From: an uncultured Armatimonadota bacterium
Lineage (GTDB): Bacteria; Armatimonadota; Armatimonadia; Armatimonadales; Armatimonadaceae
Assembly (NCBI GenBank): GCA_903910385.1
Contig: CAIVZM010000038.1
Location: forward strand, 19,854 to 83,853
DNA length: 64,000 bases
Direction: 5' to 3'
The notes under the pieces are model-generated. The model did not search any database and was not told where the DNA came from. It worked only from the letters and a program-made list of their open reading frames with translations. A program made the translations under genes and the position numbers. The stretch's first letter is position 1. Every line of letters begins with the position of its first letter. Positions 50,084 to 60,392 of this stretch are shown here, piece after piece.

Positions 50084-51343
50084 ATGGACTCAGCGCCATC
50101 ACAAATAAATAGTAGGGAGGCTACCGACGAGTTTCTGGCGGCGCACCGATTAGCGTCCGCTACCCTTCCCTCGATGCGCCTGCGGGCGTTGATTTCCAAA
50201 ACGGGCGGATCCATGACAGAGGCATTGCGGTTATCCGACGCTATCCTCTCCCACCCTTCGATTGCCCTCACAGAAAAACAGCGTGAACGGCTCCAGATGG
50301 CGCGTACAGAGGTTCTGGCCCCCGCTTTGATATCTAACGCCCAGAGACTGGGCATATGGGTTCTCCCCTATTTTAGCGATCAATACCCGGTCGGTCTACG
50401 CGAACTCGCGGATGCGCCCCCGATTCTCTTTGTTCGTGGCGATATGCCTCTGGCGGACGCCGCCTTCGTCGCCATTGTCGGTTCACGTCGCGCCCTGCTT
50501 TACGGGCGTGAACAGACCGAGCGATTCGCCCGCGCTTTTTCTCAGAGCGGGGTCGCTGTCGTTTCTGGAGGCGCAGCAGGCATAGACACTGCCGCACATC
50601 GAGGAGCGCTCGACACCACAGGCGGCGTCACTATCGCCGTTCTCGGATGCGGAGTCGATATCGCCTACCCTGCCGCCAATCGCTCGTTATTTGCAGAAAT
50701 CGCTGGAGGTCGTGGCGCGGTGATCAGTGAATACGGTATGGGAGTCACTCCGGAACCCTGGCGTTTCCCGGCGCGTAACCGAATAATAGCGGGAATCGCA
50801 AAAGCGACTCTGGTGGTGGAAGCGCCGGCGGATTCCGGAGCGATGATTACCGCACGGAATGCTGGTGAATACGGTCGCGATGTGTGGGCAATTCCGGGTT
50901 CTGTCGAATCGGGTCGTTCGCGTGGTTGCCATCTGCTCATTCAGGATGGCGCAGGTCTGGCGGATTCCCCGGAGGATGTGCTATCTGCGGCGTTCGGAAT
51001 CACATTACCGTCACAGCCGGAAAAAATTGCGATATCGAAGCCGCCTTCTGCATCAGTCGGTAATCGCAATACTGGTACAAGTGATCCGTCGTATACCACG
51101 GCGCAAAATCAAGATGAGGCTCTACCTGCGGTCAGTCCTGTGGCTCCAGTACGCCAGATTCCGCCTCTGTCACCCGATGAGGCAGCTCTACTGGCGCAGC
51201 TGGGGGACACTCCGTTGCATCTGGATCTAGCCGCTCCTGCGGCAGGACTGATGTCACCGCAAGCAAGCGTCGCGGTGACATTACTGGAAATGAAAGGTCT
51301 TATCGAACGGCGTCCGGGAAACCTTTTCGTACGGCGTCCGTAA
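50084..51343 (+). CDS. dprA: DNA-processing protein DprA
   Basis: 419 residues. DprA loads RecA on incoming single strands during natural transformation. N-terminal helical region (about 1-95), then the Rossmann-like domain: VAIVGSRRALLYGREQTERF, GVAVVSGGAAGIDTAAHRGA, TIAVLGCGVDIAYPAANRSL, SEYGMGVTPEPWRFPARNRI, LVVEAPADSGAMITARNAGE and VWAIPGS. After a linker, a C-terminal winged-helix domain (LLAQLGDTPLHLDLAAPAAG, ALLEMKGLIER-like). The organism is probably competent, given its prepilins. No clear ribosome binding site at ATG 50084. Confidence 0.96.
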   Translation: MDSAPSQINSREATDEFLAAHRLASATLPSMRLRALISKTGGSMTEALRLSDAILSHPSIALTEKQRERLQMARTEVLAPALISNAQRLGIWVLPYFSDQYPVGLRELADAPPILFVRGDMPLADAAFVAIVGSRRALLYGREQTERFARAFSQSGVAVVSGGAAGIDTAAHRGALDTTGGVTIAVLGCGVDIAYPAANRSLFAEIAGGRGAVISEYGMGVTPEPWRFPARNRIIAGIAKATLVVEAPADSGAMITARNAGEYGRDVWAIPGSVESGRSRGCHLLIQDGAGLADSPEDVLSAAFGITLPSQPEKIAISKPPSASVGNRNTGTSDPSYTTAQNQDEALPAVSPVAPVRQIPPLSPDEAALLAQLGDTPLHLDLAAPAAGLMSPQASVAVTLLEMKGLIERRPGNLFVRRP

Positions 51344-51376
51344 TTCGATATAGAAGAAACAAAAGGGAGGAAGAAA

Positions 51377-51571
51377 ATGCAAAAGAAAAGTAGTGGTTCC
51401 AAACCTAAGGTCAATCCACTGGCGGCGAAGATTCTGGAACAGTATCGTAATGCCGGAAAGCAATCCGGCACCGGAGTAGATGGCGGTCCCTTGGGTGGAG
51501 ACGAAACGATCGTCAAACGCGAAGCCCCAACGCTCCCGCCGGTCCATCGTAGCGGAACGCGCGGGAAATAG
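51377..51571 (+). CDS. Small basic protein downstream of dprA
   Basis: 64 residues, ATG 51377 with AAGGGAGGAAG upstream. Lys/Gly/Pro-rich, with no hydrophobic segment (NPLAAKILEQYRNAGKQSG). It lies 33 bp after dprA and before a strong terminator, so it is probably co-transcribed. No family recognised. Confidence 0.6.
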   Translation: MQKKSSGSKPKVNPLAAKILEQYRNAGKQSGTGVDGGPLGGDETIVKREAPTLPPVHRSGTRGK

Positions 51572-51638
51572 GAAGATTGGCGGAGCGGGAGCGCTAATTC
51601 CCTCCCCTGTGCGCTAAAGAATAGCTAATGAATAAAGG

Positions 51639-51670
51639 AAGCCCCCGATGCGATCATGCATCGGGGGCTT
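51639..51670. terminator. Strong bidirectional terminator
   Basis: AAGCCCCCGATGC / GCATCGGGGGCTT 13-bp stem with a 6-nt loop, between the dprA operon and the convergent respiratory cluster. Confidence 0.85.
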
Positions 51671-51786
51671 TCGGTTTTATGCTCTAACCGTTCCGGTCAA
51701 AGGCGATACTGGTTACTTTTTGGTAATGGAGCCAGTGCTGAAGAGCCGACTGCGTCGGATTCACCGCTACTGTTGCTATTGACGCT

Positions 51787-52230
51787 CTATTTACCCGCAG
51801 TTGGCGGACGACTACTTACCCCGCCGATTTCATACTCGGAAGGAATCGCAGTCCACCCCGTCTGATCGATCCAGGCGCGGGTCTGGTAGTCCATGAAGAT
51901 ACCGACCAGCAGGATCAGCCAGATAAATCCAAGAGCGGCCCATAGCCATGTCAGGCGTGTCGAGTTGCGAACGTTCATGAAGATCCAGATGACTGCCGTC
52001 GCCTTGATGGCGGAGATGATCATCGCAATAACGACGTTCGTACCCACCCATCCCGTTGTATGGCTCAAATCGATCTTGTACATCACAACCGTGACGACAA
52101 GCATTACCATCAGGAAGGCAAAGTTCTTCCAGAGGTCAAGTTTGGGCGGGTGCTTGATGTGAAACGGGCTATTGGGGTCGCCATGCAACCCATTTCCGTG
52201 TTCGCTATGTCCGTGTGCGGCGGAAGCCAT
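51787..52230 (-). CDS. ctaF: Cytochrome c oxidase subunit IV
   Basis: 147 residues. Prokaryotic COX4-type subunit: a His-rich start, then three membrane helices (NFAFLMVMLVVTVVMYKI, GTNVVIAMIISAIKATAVIW, WLWAALGFIWLILLVGIFM) with the family's AxxKAxxVxxxFM pattern (ATAVIWIFMN). Last gene of the oxidase operon. It stabilises the complex and has no cofactor. Confidence 0.88.
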   Translation of the reverse strand: MASAAHGHSEHGNGLHGDPNSPFHIKHPPKLDLWKNFAFLMVMLVVTVVMYKIDLSHTTGWVGTNVVIAMIISAIKATAVIWIFMNVRNSTRLTWLWAALGFIWLILLVGIFMDYQTRAWIDQTGWTAIPSEYEIGGVSSRPPTAGK

Positions 52231-52320
52231 ATCATTCTCTCTTTTATCAATCGTACCGGAGGGCGCTGAATTTCTCCTGCCCTCCTGACGGCGCTTATGG
52301 AAACGGTTCTGTGAAAACGC

Positions 52321-53262
52321 CTATGAAATCAAGTACATCAACGGGAAAAGGAAAATCCATACGACGTCAACAAAGTGCCAGTACAGACCAACCATTTCCG
52401 TCGGCATATAATCATCCACTGCTCGATGCTTCATCAGCGCCAAAACAATGATCGCCCCGATCAGCACGATTCCGACAATGACGTGGATACCGTGAAGGCC
52501 GGTCATCGCAAAATAGATGCTGAAGAACAGTCGGGCTTTGTTCGCTTCACGCTCGAAGGTATTCGCCGCTTCGGACGGAACCGCTAACGCAGGTCCATTT
52601 CCTTCTGAGGGAGTTACCGTCGTCAATCGCGTGTCGAAACCTTCACGCGGCGCGCCTACAAACCGGACAGTCTGTTCGTGATCCATTTCTTCCAGAGCGC
52701 GAGTCGCCAATTTATACCTGTCAGGCAATTCATGCTCGTTCAAAAAGGCGAAGGGTTCATTCGCTCGCTCTTCCGCTTCCTTATGATGCAGGTGCAGGGC
52801 GCGAGCGTAATCAAACTTGTTGCCTCCGGGGAAAAGCCCTTCGTTTATCTTGTTCGTGTATTCGACGGTCTTGATCGCCATGAATCCGAAGGCGCAGAGA
52901 ACGGTGAAGGACAGTAACCCGATCATTGCCTTCCGTTGACCATGCTGGTGCGCATCGACCGCCAGCGCCATCGAGAGGCTACTGGCGAGCAGAACGAAGG
53001 TGTTGAGCGTTCCCCACCGTATATCGAGGAACTGGTGCGCCTCCATATAGGTGTTAAAGTATAGTACCCGGTACAGCGAATACGCAAGGAACAATGCCCC
53101 GAAGAACATGACTTCCGTGACCAAGAACGACCACATGCCAACAATGTAGCATTCATTCTGCTGATCGATATCTTCGAATTGATGAGAAAGGCGTTGTTCG
53201 CCCCACTGTTCTCCCAGTGGGGCGCCGCCGACGCCGGTTCTTTCTAAATTGGCGAGACTCAT
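52321..53262 (-). CDS. ctaE: Cytochrome c oxidase subunit III
   Basis: 313 residues, longer than the usual 190-260 because of a charged insert between the middle helices (about 150-230: [20 protein letters not shown] and on). Conserved parts: [21 protein letters not shown], the Glu-containing [20 protein letters not shown] and [24 protein letters not shown] overlaps the ctaD stop by 4 bp. Third core subunit of the aa3-type oxidase. Confidence 0.93.
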   Translation of the reverse strand: MSLANLERTGVGGAPLGEQWGEQRLSHQFEDIDQQNECYIVGMWSFLVTEVMFFGALFLAYSLYRVLYFNTYMEAHQFLDIRWGTLNTFVLLASSLSMALAVDAHQHGQRKAMIGLLSFTVLCAFGFMAIKTVEYTNKINEGLFPGGNKFDYARALHLHHKEAEERANEPFAFLNEHELPDRYKLATRALEEMDHEQTVRFVGAPREGFDTRLTTVTPSEGNGPALAVPSEAANTFEREANKARLFFSIYFAMTGLHGIHVIVGIVLIGAIIVLALMKHRAVDDYMPTEMVGLYWHFVDVVWIFLFPLMYLIS

Positions 53263-55022
53263 TTATTCTGGACTTTCTCCCCACTGAGTACACTCTGCGG
53301 AGCGCCATCTATTTCCCCATCAGAGCCGACGAAAACATCTTCACGGTCGGCATAAGCGACGGCGTGGGCATCGGGTGAGTATTCGTACGCTTCCCAGGTC
53401 ACTATCGGGATTTCGGCGAAGTTCGTCGGAATGGGCGGCGAATCTGCATGGCTCCATTCAAGACCAATGGCTCCCCACGGGTTGCGTCCGGCTTTGGGAC
53501 CATTTTTCAGCGACCACAGGAAGTAGAACGCCGGAATGATCATACCCACCGCCAGAATGGAAGCCCCTGCGGACGACATGATGTGCCAGATTTGATATTC
53601 GGGCGCGTAGAAGTGATACCGGCGTGGCATCCCCACATACCCGACAACGAACTGCGGGAAGAACGTAACGTTGAACCCGATGAACAGAATGATCGCGGAC
53701 ACTTTCGCCCAAGATTCCGGGTACATGCGTCCTGTCATTTTAGGCCACCAGAAATGAAGTCCGCCTAGGAATCCGGTCAATGCGCCTCCGACCATAATGT
53801 AGTGGAAGTGCGCGACAACGAAGTAGGTCGCTGTCAGGTGAACATCGGTCGCCAGCGCGGCAAGGAACAGTCCGGTCAGACCGCCAATGACGAACAGACC
53901 GATGAACGACATTGCGTAAATCATCGGGGCGCTGAATTCTACCGACCCCTTATAGATGGTCGTTACCCAGTTGAAAACTTTGATCGCCGAGGGGATCGCC
54001 ACCAGGAACGAGATGACCGAGAAGACCATGCTCGAATACATGGACTGTGTGGTCGCGAACATATGGTGGCCCCAGACGATGAAGCCGAAGACCGCAATCG
54101 CTAGGTTGGAGAAAGCGACGAAAGGGTAACCGAAGATGCGCTTCTTACACGATGCCGCAATCAGTTCATTGATAATGCCAAGGGACGGCAAAATCATGAT
54201 GTAGACGGCGGGGTGCGAGTAGAACCAGAACATATGCTGGAACAGCACCGGGTCGCCACCGAGTTCGGGTGAGAAGATTCCCAGACCGATAGTACGCTCA
54301 ACTACTACCAGAAGCAATGTGATAGCGACAACCGGCGTCCCCAGCATGATAATTACCGAAGTGGCGTACATTGACCAGATAAACAGCGGCAATCGGAACC
54401 AAGTCATCCCGGGCGCTCGCATCTTGTGGATCGTGACAATGAAGTTCAGACCCGTAAAAATCGAGGAGAACCCGGCAAGGAAGATGCCCATGATCGCCAG
54501 AGCGACGTTACTGTTAGAGTAGATACTGGAATAGGGCGTATAGAACGTCCATCCCGTATCGACTCCTCCGAAAACGATCGCCCCCAGCGTCATCAGCGCC
54601 CCTATCATATAGAGATACCAGGACAGCAGGTTCAGACGCGGGAAGGCAAGGTCACGGGCGCCGATCATCAGCGGCACCAGAAAGTTGCCCAGAGACGCTG
54701 GGATCGATGGCACCAGAAAAAAGAAGACCATCAGGATACCGTGCGCCGAGAACATCTTGTTGTACGCCTCAGAGGACAATATCTGTCCTCTTGGAGCCGT
54801 CAGTTCAAAGCGCACCATTCCCGCCGCGAGTCCTCCCAGGGCGAAGATAAAGGTGATGGCGATGAGGTACATGACCCCGATGCGTTTATGGTCGCCGGTG
54901 AGTAACCAGGAACTGATATTCCAGTTCGTATTGATGTAATTTTCCGGTTCGACATCATGAGCAGCCCCTTCTGGAGCCGTCTTCGGTGCGACGCCGGGAG
55001 TCTTCAGCGCTGTTACGCTCAT
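53259..55022 (-). CDS. ctaD: Cytochrome c oxidase subunit I, A2-type
   Basis: 587 residues. Catalytic subunit with heme a, heme a3 and CuB, about 12 helices. Markers: low-spin heme His in [20 protein letters not shown], CuB/Tyr region [34 protein letters not shown] and [20 protein letters not shown]. The loop reads YSHPAVY rather than GHPEVY; the missing helix-VI Glu with a YS pair is the mark of A2-type proton channels. Overlaps ctaC and ctaE by 4 bp each. Confidence 0.97.
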   Translation of the reverse strand: MSVTALKTPGVAPKTAPEGAAHDVEPENYINTNWNISSWLLTGDHKRIGVMYLIAITFIFALGGLAAGMVRFELTAPRGQILSSEAYNKMFSAHGILMVFFFLVPSIPASLGNFLVPLMIGARDLAFPRLNLLSWYLYMIGALMTLGAIVFGGVDTGWTFYTPYSSIYSNSNVALAIMGIFLAGFSSIFTGLNFIVTIHKMRAPGMTWFRLPLFIWSMYATSVIIMLGTPVVAITLLLVVVERTIGLGIFSPELGGDPVLFQHMFWFYSHPAVYIMILPSLGIINELIAASCKKRIFGYPFVAFSNLAIAVFGFIVWGHHMFATTQSMYSSMVFSVISFLVAIPSAIKVFNWVTTIYKGSVEFSAPMIYAMSFIGLFVIGGLTGLFLAALATDVHLTATYFVVAHFHYIMVGGALTGFLGGLHFWWPKMTGRMYPESWAKVSAIILFIGFNVTFFPQFVVGYVGMPRRYHFYAPEYQIWHIMSSAGASILAVGMIIPAFYFLWSLKNGPKAGRNPWGAIGLEWSHADSPPIPTNFAEIPIVTWEAYEYSPDAHAVAYADREDVFVGSDGEIDGAPQSVLSGEKVQNK

Positions 55023-56176
55023 TTATACTGCTCCCCTCCATACATGTACCGCCACTGCTGATTATCCGTATCAGCTGCTGGCGCTTTCACGTCCGGCGAA
55101 CCGCCATCGGTGTCAACCGCGCCAGGTACAAGCGCGGCGCCAGCATTATTTTGATTGGTTTTCGCCCCGGCGGGTCCCGGAACCTGTGCAGAGAGATTCG
55201 GGGTAGTGACACCACTCAGGGACTTCACATACGCATTGATTTGCAAGACCTGCTCTTCGGTCAGGTTACGGTAGGATGGCATCCCCTGCGGCCAGCCCTT
55301 GAGCGTGTACTCATTGGGATAGTACAGCACATTGCGCAGGTAGCCATCGTCCGCCTTCACGGTCTTCCCGTTCGCCAGTTGCCGATTGGTTCCATAGATG
55401 CCGACCAGAGACGGTCCCTTGCCGCGCTTAACGGCATCTCCGCTATGGCAGGAAGCGCACTGGTACTGCTGGAACAGCGCCGCGCCCGCCTGCGCCATGC
55501 TCAGACCGCCATTAGGCGTATTGAGACCGCCGACTGCCACCGCTTTGGCTCCACCGGAAGCGTACCATTTAGAATACTCTTCTCTGCTCATGACATACAC
55601 CCACCCGCCCATTTCAGAGTGTTGCGTTCCGCAATACATATTGCAGTATAGGTGGTACTTGCCGACTCTGGTAGGAGTGAACCACATCGTCGAGTAATGC
55701 CCTGGTTCAACGTGTCGTTGCAGACGGAATTCTGGTACGTAAAACGCATGGATGACATCCTGAGAGATCATCGTCAGCTTGACAGCTTGACCGATAGGAA
55801 CATGAAGCTCATTGTTCTCACGAATGCCGTTGGCATGTTGTAGATGCCACATCCATTGTTTGCCAATGACAAATACTTCCTTGGCGTTCGCCGGCGCGGC
55901 ATAGACGCTGGCGAACAGTTTCGCCGACCAGAGGAAGACCGCGAGAGCAAGGACGAGCGGTCCTGCGCTCCACGCGATTTCCAGAGTCGTATTATGGTCG
56001 TGCGCATCGGAACGGTCTACTTTGGCTCCTCGACGGTATTTGACCGCTAGGTAGATTAGCACACTGATCGTGACAACTGTAAAGATCAGTGTCAGCGCCA
56101 GGAGCACGAAGAACAATTTGTCTACGTCATCGGCGTAGGTGGACGCCGCAACCGGGCGTACCGGAAATTCTCCCAT
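55019..56176 (-). CDS. ctaC: Cytochrome c oxidase subunit II fused to cytochrome c (caa3-type)
   Basis: 385 residues. Two N-terminal membrane helices, the CuA domain ([48 protein letters not shown]), and a fused cytochrome c with [20 protein letters not shown] and a distal Met in [16 protein letters not shown]. The tail is Pro/Ala-rich. The fused cytochrome suits direct electron intake from alternative complex III encoded just upstream. Confidence 0.96.
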   Translation of the reverse strand: MGEFPVRPVAASTYADDVDKLFFVLLALTLIFTVVTISVLIYLAVKYRRGAKVDRSDAHDHNTTLEIAWSAGPLVLALAVFLWSAKLFASVYAAPANAKEVFVIGKQWMWHLQHANGIRENNELHVPIGQAVKLTMISQDVIHAFYVPEFRLQRHVEPGHYSTMWFTPTRVGKYHLYCNMYCGTQHSEMGGWVYVMSREEYSKWYASGGAKAVAVGGLNTPNGGLSMAQAGAALFQQYQCASCHSGDAVKRGKGPSLVGIYGTNRQLANGKTVKADDGYLRNVLYYPNEYTLKGWPQGMPSYRNLTEEQVLQINAYVKSLSGVTTPNLSAQVPGPAGAKTNQNNAGAALVPGAVDTDGGSPDVKAPAADTDNQQWRYMYGGEQYK

Positions 56177-56189
56177 AACTTTCGGCCTT

Positions 56190-57122
56190 CTAAGCCTTCC
56201 CTTCGGGCATTTGCAATGGTTGTCCCTCCGGGACGATTCTTCCGTCGGGCAGTTTAATCAACTTTGGTTGTTTGATGTCGGCGCGAAGTGCAAAAAAGAT
56301 AAATGCACCGAGCAATCCGACTGTCGCGAAGCCTGCAATCTGCAAAAGCGCGAACACTTTTGGTCCATACGTTCCCGTCGCCGGGTCGTAGTGATAGCAG
56401 GCGAGTATAAACTGATCAATGACCGTCCCCACTTTTCCCTTCCCCGCTTCTGTCAGAGCGAGTTTCGCATCACGGGGATCATATCCGACGCCGAAGAAGT
56501 AACGCGAAACTTCGCCTTCCGGAGTCAGAATGACAAAACCCGCTGCATGGGCATACTGGTCAGTCTTCGGATCATAAACGAATTTGTAGCCGATGGTATC
56601 GGCGATTTTTTTGATATTTGCCTGGTTTCCCGTCAGGAAACGCCAGCCGCTCTCAGCCCCCGGTTGGTTGAGGGCATCCAGATATTCTTTTTTCTTCGCA
56701 GTCGCCAGATCCGGCCCTTCTTTAGGGTTGATGCTGATGATAATCGCTTCGAAATCGCGTCCAACTCGATAGGGAAAGCGTTCATCCTTCATCAATTCGG
56801 TCAGGCCATTCAATTCCTGTGTACAGATGCCGGGACAACGATAGAACGGCATCATCAGGATGACGGGTTTTTTACCAAAGTAGTTTTTCAGCGGAACAAC
56901 CGCTCCGCTTTCATCAGTGAATGTCGTATCGAGCGGCAGGTAAGCCTTCAGCATCTGATTGAAGCTGATGTCTTTTGCCGCATTGATAGGAGTGTTCATC
57001 CGAACCTGCCCGATCTGTGACAGATCGGCGGGTCGTTGTGCATAACTGGCAGTCGCCATTAGCGCTGCTATCGCCGCTCCGGCAAGGGCGATAAAACGCC
57101 GCTTTCCGAATTTCGGGTTCAT
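56190..57122 (-). CDS. SCO1/SenC-family copper chaperone
   Basis: 310 residues from ATG 57122 (GGAGCGC upstream). Signal peptide (RRFIALAGAAIAALMATASY, cut after AQ). Thioredoxin-like SCO domain with copper Cys pair in YRCPGICTQELNG and distal His in QYAHAAGFVILTPEG. C-terminal membrane helix (VFALLQIAGFATVGLLGAFI), unusual for SCO but known where the gene sits in ACIII clusters. It delivers copper to CuA of subunit II. Between the ACIII-linked gene at 57124 and ctaC. Confidence 0.92.
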   Translation of the reverse strand: MNPKFGKRRFIALAGAAIAALMATASYAQRPADLSQIGQVRMNTPINAAKDISFNQMLKAYLPLDTTFTDESGAVVPLKNYFGKKPVILMMPFYRCPGICTQELNGLTELMKDERFPYRVGRDFEAIIISINPKEGPDLATAKKKEYLDALNQPGAESGWRFLTGNQANIKKIADTIGYKFVYDPKTDQYAHAAGFVILTPEGEVSRYFFGVGYDPRDAKLALTEAGKGKVGTVIDQFILACYHYDPATGTYGPKVFALLQIAGFATVGLLGAFIFFALRADIKQPKLIKLPDGRIVPEGQPLQMPEGKA

Positions 57123-57123
57123 C

Positions 57124-57675
57124 TCAATGCGCTCCGTTTCCATGTGCGGAACCGTTCTGAGTCGTTGGCGCTACGCTCCCGGCATTCCCCATATCGTGGG
57201 TTCCGACAGGCGCGACAGCGGCAGGTGAAGTTCCCTTCAATCCTGTGCCGCCGGGATAGCTTCCTCCCGATACCGGGGAGGCATCGCCCCTGACTCCGGC
57301 GATTCCTCGTTGAGTCGCCATCATATTGATGGCATCGTTGACCGACATTTTAGCGCGATGTCCATGTCCGTCATCCGCTCTGCCCGCAACCATCTCATCT
57401 TCCGCTTCACGATACAGAACCATATCGCGGCGGGGTTCGGTCTGAAGTTGCGGATGCGGCGGCAATCGCCGAGCGGCAGGAATCGGGATTCGGGTCGTCC
57501 CTTTGTACCAATCCGGAATAAAGATATTGTACAGGATCACACTGCTGACCATGGCTATCAGGATAAAGACAAACAGGGCAGCGATGCCGATAAAGATTCC
57601 CTGAAGGCTGACATCTCTTGCCTCATATCCCATTTTCGAAAGCAAATCAGGCATCTCTGCGTTTGTTTTACGCAT
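57124..57675 (-). CDS. Membrane-anchored protein of the ACIII/oxidase cluster
   Basis: 183 residues from ATG 57675 (GGAGGGAC upstream), overlapping the actF stop by 8 bp. One helix (GIFIGIAALFVFILIAMVSS) and then a periplasmic part: RLPPHPQLQTEPRRDMVLYR and KMSVNDAINMMATQRGIAGV. This resembles a small protein widespread beside bacterial oxidases (P-x-P-x-L-Q..DL...R, then I..AM...RG). The tail is Gly/Ser-rich. Possible assembly factor; not proven. Confidence 0.7.
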   Translation of the reverse strand: MRKTNAEMPDLLSKMGYEARDVSLQGIFIGIAALFVFILIAMVSSVILYNIFIPDWYKGTTRIPIPAARRLPPHPQLQTEPRRDMVLYREAEDEMVAGRADDGHGHRAKMSVNDAINMMATQRGIAGVRGDASPVSGGSYPGGTGLKGTSPAAVAPVGTHDMGNAGSVAPTTQNGSAHGNGAH

Positions 57676-58900
57676 GTGCGTGTCCCTCCGCAACTTCCCG
57701 GAACGAATCGACAAGACGGGTATCGTGCAACGGAATCAATGCATTACGCTGTGCGGTCTTGATGAGATCTGATGCAAAGACCCAGACCCATGCTCCGCCA
57801 ATCGCAGCGAATGCGGCGAAATCCAAAGCGTACCATAATAGGTTCTCGGACAAAAACCCTACTTTGAAAAAGGGCGTGATTTGCCAGAACATATCAATGA
57901 TACTGGCGATGATGATCCAGACTGCGATACGCCAGAAAATGTGTGGGGCGCGTTTGTTCCGCATCCCGATCAAGCACAGGAACGGCGCAAAGAACTGAGC
58001 GATGACCAGAAATCCGCCCAGATATACCATCGGTCCTGTGAACCGGTTAATATAGAACGGAATTTCTTCCGGAAGGTTCGCCGACCAGATGATCAGGAAC
58101 TGCGATACTGTGACATACGCCCAGAACATCGTCAATCCCAACAACATATTACCGACATCCGCGCCAAGTTTCTTGGTAATCAGCTCATTGAACGGGCGCG
58201 TATTCCTCAAACCCCAGACTACAGCGATACCCAGCGCAATCACCAATCGTAATCCGTAGATCATAAACCAGACACCATAGATGGTTGAGACCCAGTAGGG
58301 ATCCAGTGACATGACCCAGAGTGTGATGGCGAAGGTCAGCAGGACAACATGGATGACTCCGGCGGGCGGCGCGAAACTGGCGCGGTTCTCGCTCAGCCTC
58401 TGGTCTCGTGTCTCATCCTGAAGCCGTGACGATTCATTCAAGCGCCAGGTGGTCAAAATCCAGAAAGCGAAGCAGATAAGCGATAGAACGATGTATGTCG
58501 TCGGGTTCAAAAACCAGGTCTTGCGTTGCAACACTTCGCTACCGGCCATATTCGCCGGGTTCGACCACATGTAAAGCTGCCTTGAGAGCATGCCCACCGC
58601 CATAACCAGCCAGCAAACCAGCATCAAGGGCAGGGCCTTGGTTCCTGCCTCGGCGATACGAAGAATGGAAAGACTCCAAGTTGCACGGATACTGTGATGC
58701 AAATACACCAGAGTGCAACATCCCAGCGTCAATGTCATCCAGAATACGAATCCAAACGTAAACGAAGCGAAAAACGCCTTCGTATCCCCGCTGATGAGAG
58801 CGATACCCAGTCCGATCACGCCCAGTAAAAAGAGGATTCCGCCCACGTTTTGCGCACGTTTGAACGTGGGAATTGGGGAGGTTTGATTCATTACACTCAT
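57668..58900 (-). CDS. actF: Alternative complex III subunit ActF
   Basis: 410 residues, ten predicted membrane helices (GGILFLLGVIGLGIALISG, TFGFVFWMTLTLGCCTLVYL, ALPLMLVCWLVMAVGMLSRQ and more). It is the quinol:cytochrome c oxidoreductase membrane subunit related to the shorter NrfD-like subunit. No cofactor motif; it helps form the quinone site region. Upstream GGGAGG is 11 nt from ATG 58900, and ATG 58891 is an alternative. Lies directly after actE. Confidence 0.92.
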   Translation of the reverse strand: MSVMNQTSPIPTFKRAQNVGGILFLLGVIGLGIALISGDTKAFFASFTFGFVFWMTLTLGCCTLVYLHHSIRATWSLSILRIAEAGTKALPLMLVCWLVMAVGMLSRQLYMWSNPANMAGSEVLQRKTWFLNPTTYIVLSLICFAFWILTTWRLNESSRLQDETRDQRLSENRASFAPPAGVIHVVLLTFAITLWVMSLDPYWVSTIYGVWFMIYGLRLVIALGIAVVWGLRNTRPFNELITKKLGADVGNMLLGLTMFWAYVTVSQFLIIWSANLPEEIPFYINRFTGPMVYLGGFLVIAQFFAPFLCLIGMRNKRAPHIFWRIAVWIIIASIIDMFWQITPFFKVGFLSENLLWYALDFAAFAAIGGAWVWVFASDLIKTAQRNALIPLHDTRLVDSFREVAEGHAHA

Positions 58901-58901
58901 G

Positions 58902-59774
58902 TTATCGCGTTCCTCCCGTTCCCGGTCGGGTGATACCTTCGGGAGTTCGGAAGCTACCCGGTAGCGGCGATGGAGCTACATCCGCTGATGATCTATTTCG
59001 CCCTGGCGCGTCTGCGCCTTCCCGATTCATATTCTCCGACGAAAGCGTGGCTCCGTTTGGAGCGGGTACAGGCAGTCCTGGCCCACCCTGCGGTCGCGGA
59101 ACCGGCATGTTCGTCAGCGTTGTCGTTTTATCAGCGGGTTCCATGACCGTCTGACCGGCGACAGGTTGCCCTTCATACATCAATTGCAAGGCACGAACAT
59201 AGGCGACCACTGCCCAGCGATCATTTGGATCCTGAATTCGCGATGCATAACCGTACATGATTCCGTAGCCGTTGGTGATGGTGTCATAGATGTGACCATC
59301 CTCAACTTTCCGCAGACGATCCGTATGGTAGGAAGCGGGAAGTTTTTGCCAGTAGCCCAGACCTCGTTGCGTGATGAACCCGTTACCATTCCCGGTTTTG
59401 CCATGGCAGGGAGTGCAGTACGCGTTATATCGGTCTTTTCCTCGCTCCAGCATCGCTTTCGGAGATACGAACGCCTGAACCGCCCGAACGGGTATGGTCT
59501 TGACGAGCGTATTTCCGTCCGCGCCTTTCCCGGTGTAATAGATAGGGTCTTCCGTCTTCAAATCGCCCTGCGGAACGGTGCCCTGAATCAGGGGACGACC
59601 GGAAGACTTATCGGCAAAGAAATCGTTCTGGTAGTACGGCTTCATGTAAGGTTGCCGCCACATATCGACGTGGCAACCCGACAACATCGCAGTCGTAATG
59701 AGGGCGATACCCGCCACTACGAATCCACGTTGGGCGCGTCTTCCTTCTATATTTTTAGATTGCTTATCTGGCAT
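58902..59774 (-). CDS. actE: Alternative complex III subunit ActE, cytochrome c lipoprotein
   Basis: 290 residues from ATG 59774; longer frames reach 59852 but overlap actD and give no better signal. Lipobox LSGC after GFVVAGIALITTAM, so it is lipid-anchored outside the inner membrane. One heme c motif YCTPCHGKTGNGNG and a Met-rich region NGYGIMYGYASRIQ. The C-terminus is Pro/Gly-rich. It passes electrons from the ActA/ActB side to cytochrome c or the oxidase. Confidence 0.92.
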   Translation of the reverse strand: MPDKQSKNIEGRRAQRGFVVAGIALITTAMLSGCHVDMWRQPYMKPYYQNDFFADKSSGRPLIQGTVPQGDLKTEDPIYYTGKGADGNTLVKTIPVRAVQAFVSPKAMLERGKDRYNAYCTPCHGKTGNGNGFITQRGLGYWQKLPASYHTDRLRKVEDGHIYDTITNGYGIMYGYASRIQDPNDRWAVVAYVRALQLMYEGQPVAGQTVMEPADKTTTLTNMPVPRPQGGPGLPVPAPNGATLSSENMNREGADAPGRNRSSADVAPSPLPGSFRTPEGITRPGTGGTR

Positions 59775-59829
59775 ATAATTGCAGTTTCGCTTCACGCGAG
59801 GAACAGGAGCGCTCGCGCCTGTCACTTTT

Positions 59830-60390
59830 CTACTTCTCAACCTCGGACACATTGATCACGCCACGCAGTCCGCTCAAAAATGACGCCGTCTCCGACGAGT
59901 CATATTGAGGGTCGGTTTTTTCGATCAAAAGAAAGAATCTATCCTGCGTCGCACGGGCGAAATTCGGCGTATTAAAAATCGAATGATAGGGTTTGGGCAG
60001 TCCGTTCAGCGCAAACTGAAAGAAGAACGCCGACAGGGCCGCAAATAGAATCGTACACTCATACGTGATCGGCAAGAACTGAGGCCAGGAGAACAACGGT
60101 CTCCCGCCGACGTTCCACGGATAATCTACAACGTTAGTGTAGTACAGACCGAGGAAACCGATGGCGCATCCGCCCAGCCCACCCAGAAATGTCGCCCACG
60201 GCAAACGGGCGTCATCGAATTTCAACGCTTCGTCCATTCCGTGAATCGGAAACGGCGAATACGCCTCAACATGACGGAATCCCGCTTCATGCGCCCGATG
60301 CGCCGCCGATAGCAAAGCGTCTGGATCATCGAATTCTGCCACCGTTCCGAAGGTCGGGTCTACCGGTTCGTGATTGTGATGCGATGACAT
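59830..60390 (-). CDS. actD: Alternative complex III subunit ActD (DUF3341)
   Basis: 186 residues. DUF3341: the cytoplasmic start VAEFDDPDALLSAAHRAHEA, GFRHVEAYSPFPIHGMDEAL, then two membrane helices (FLGGLGGCAIGFLGLYYTNV, ITYECTILFAALSAFFFQFA) and a soluble tail. A structural ACIII subunit without cofactor. ATG 60390 is 2 bp after the actC stop. Confidence 0.94.
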   Translation of the reverse strand: MSSHHNHEPVDPTFGTVAEFDDPDALLSAAHRAHEAGFRHVEAYSPFPIHGMDEALKFDDARLPWATFLGGLGGCAIGFLGLYYTNVVDYPWNVGGRPLFSWPQFLPITYECTILFAALSAFFFQFALNGLPKPYHSIFNTPNFARATQDRFFLLIEKTDPQYDSSETASFLSGLRGVINVSEVEK

Positions 60391-60392
60391 GA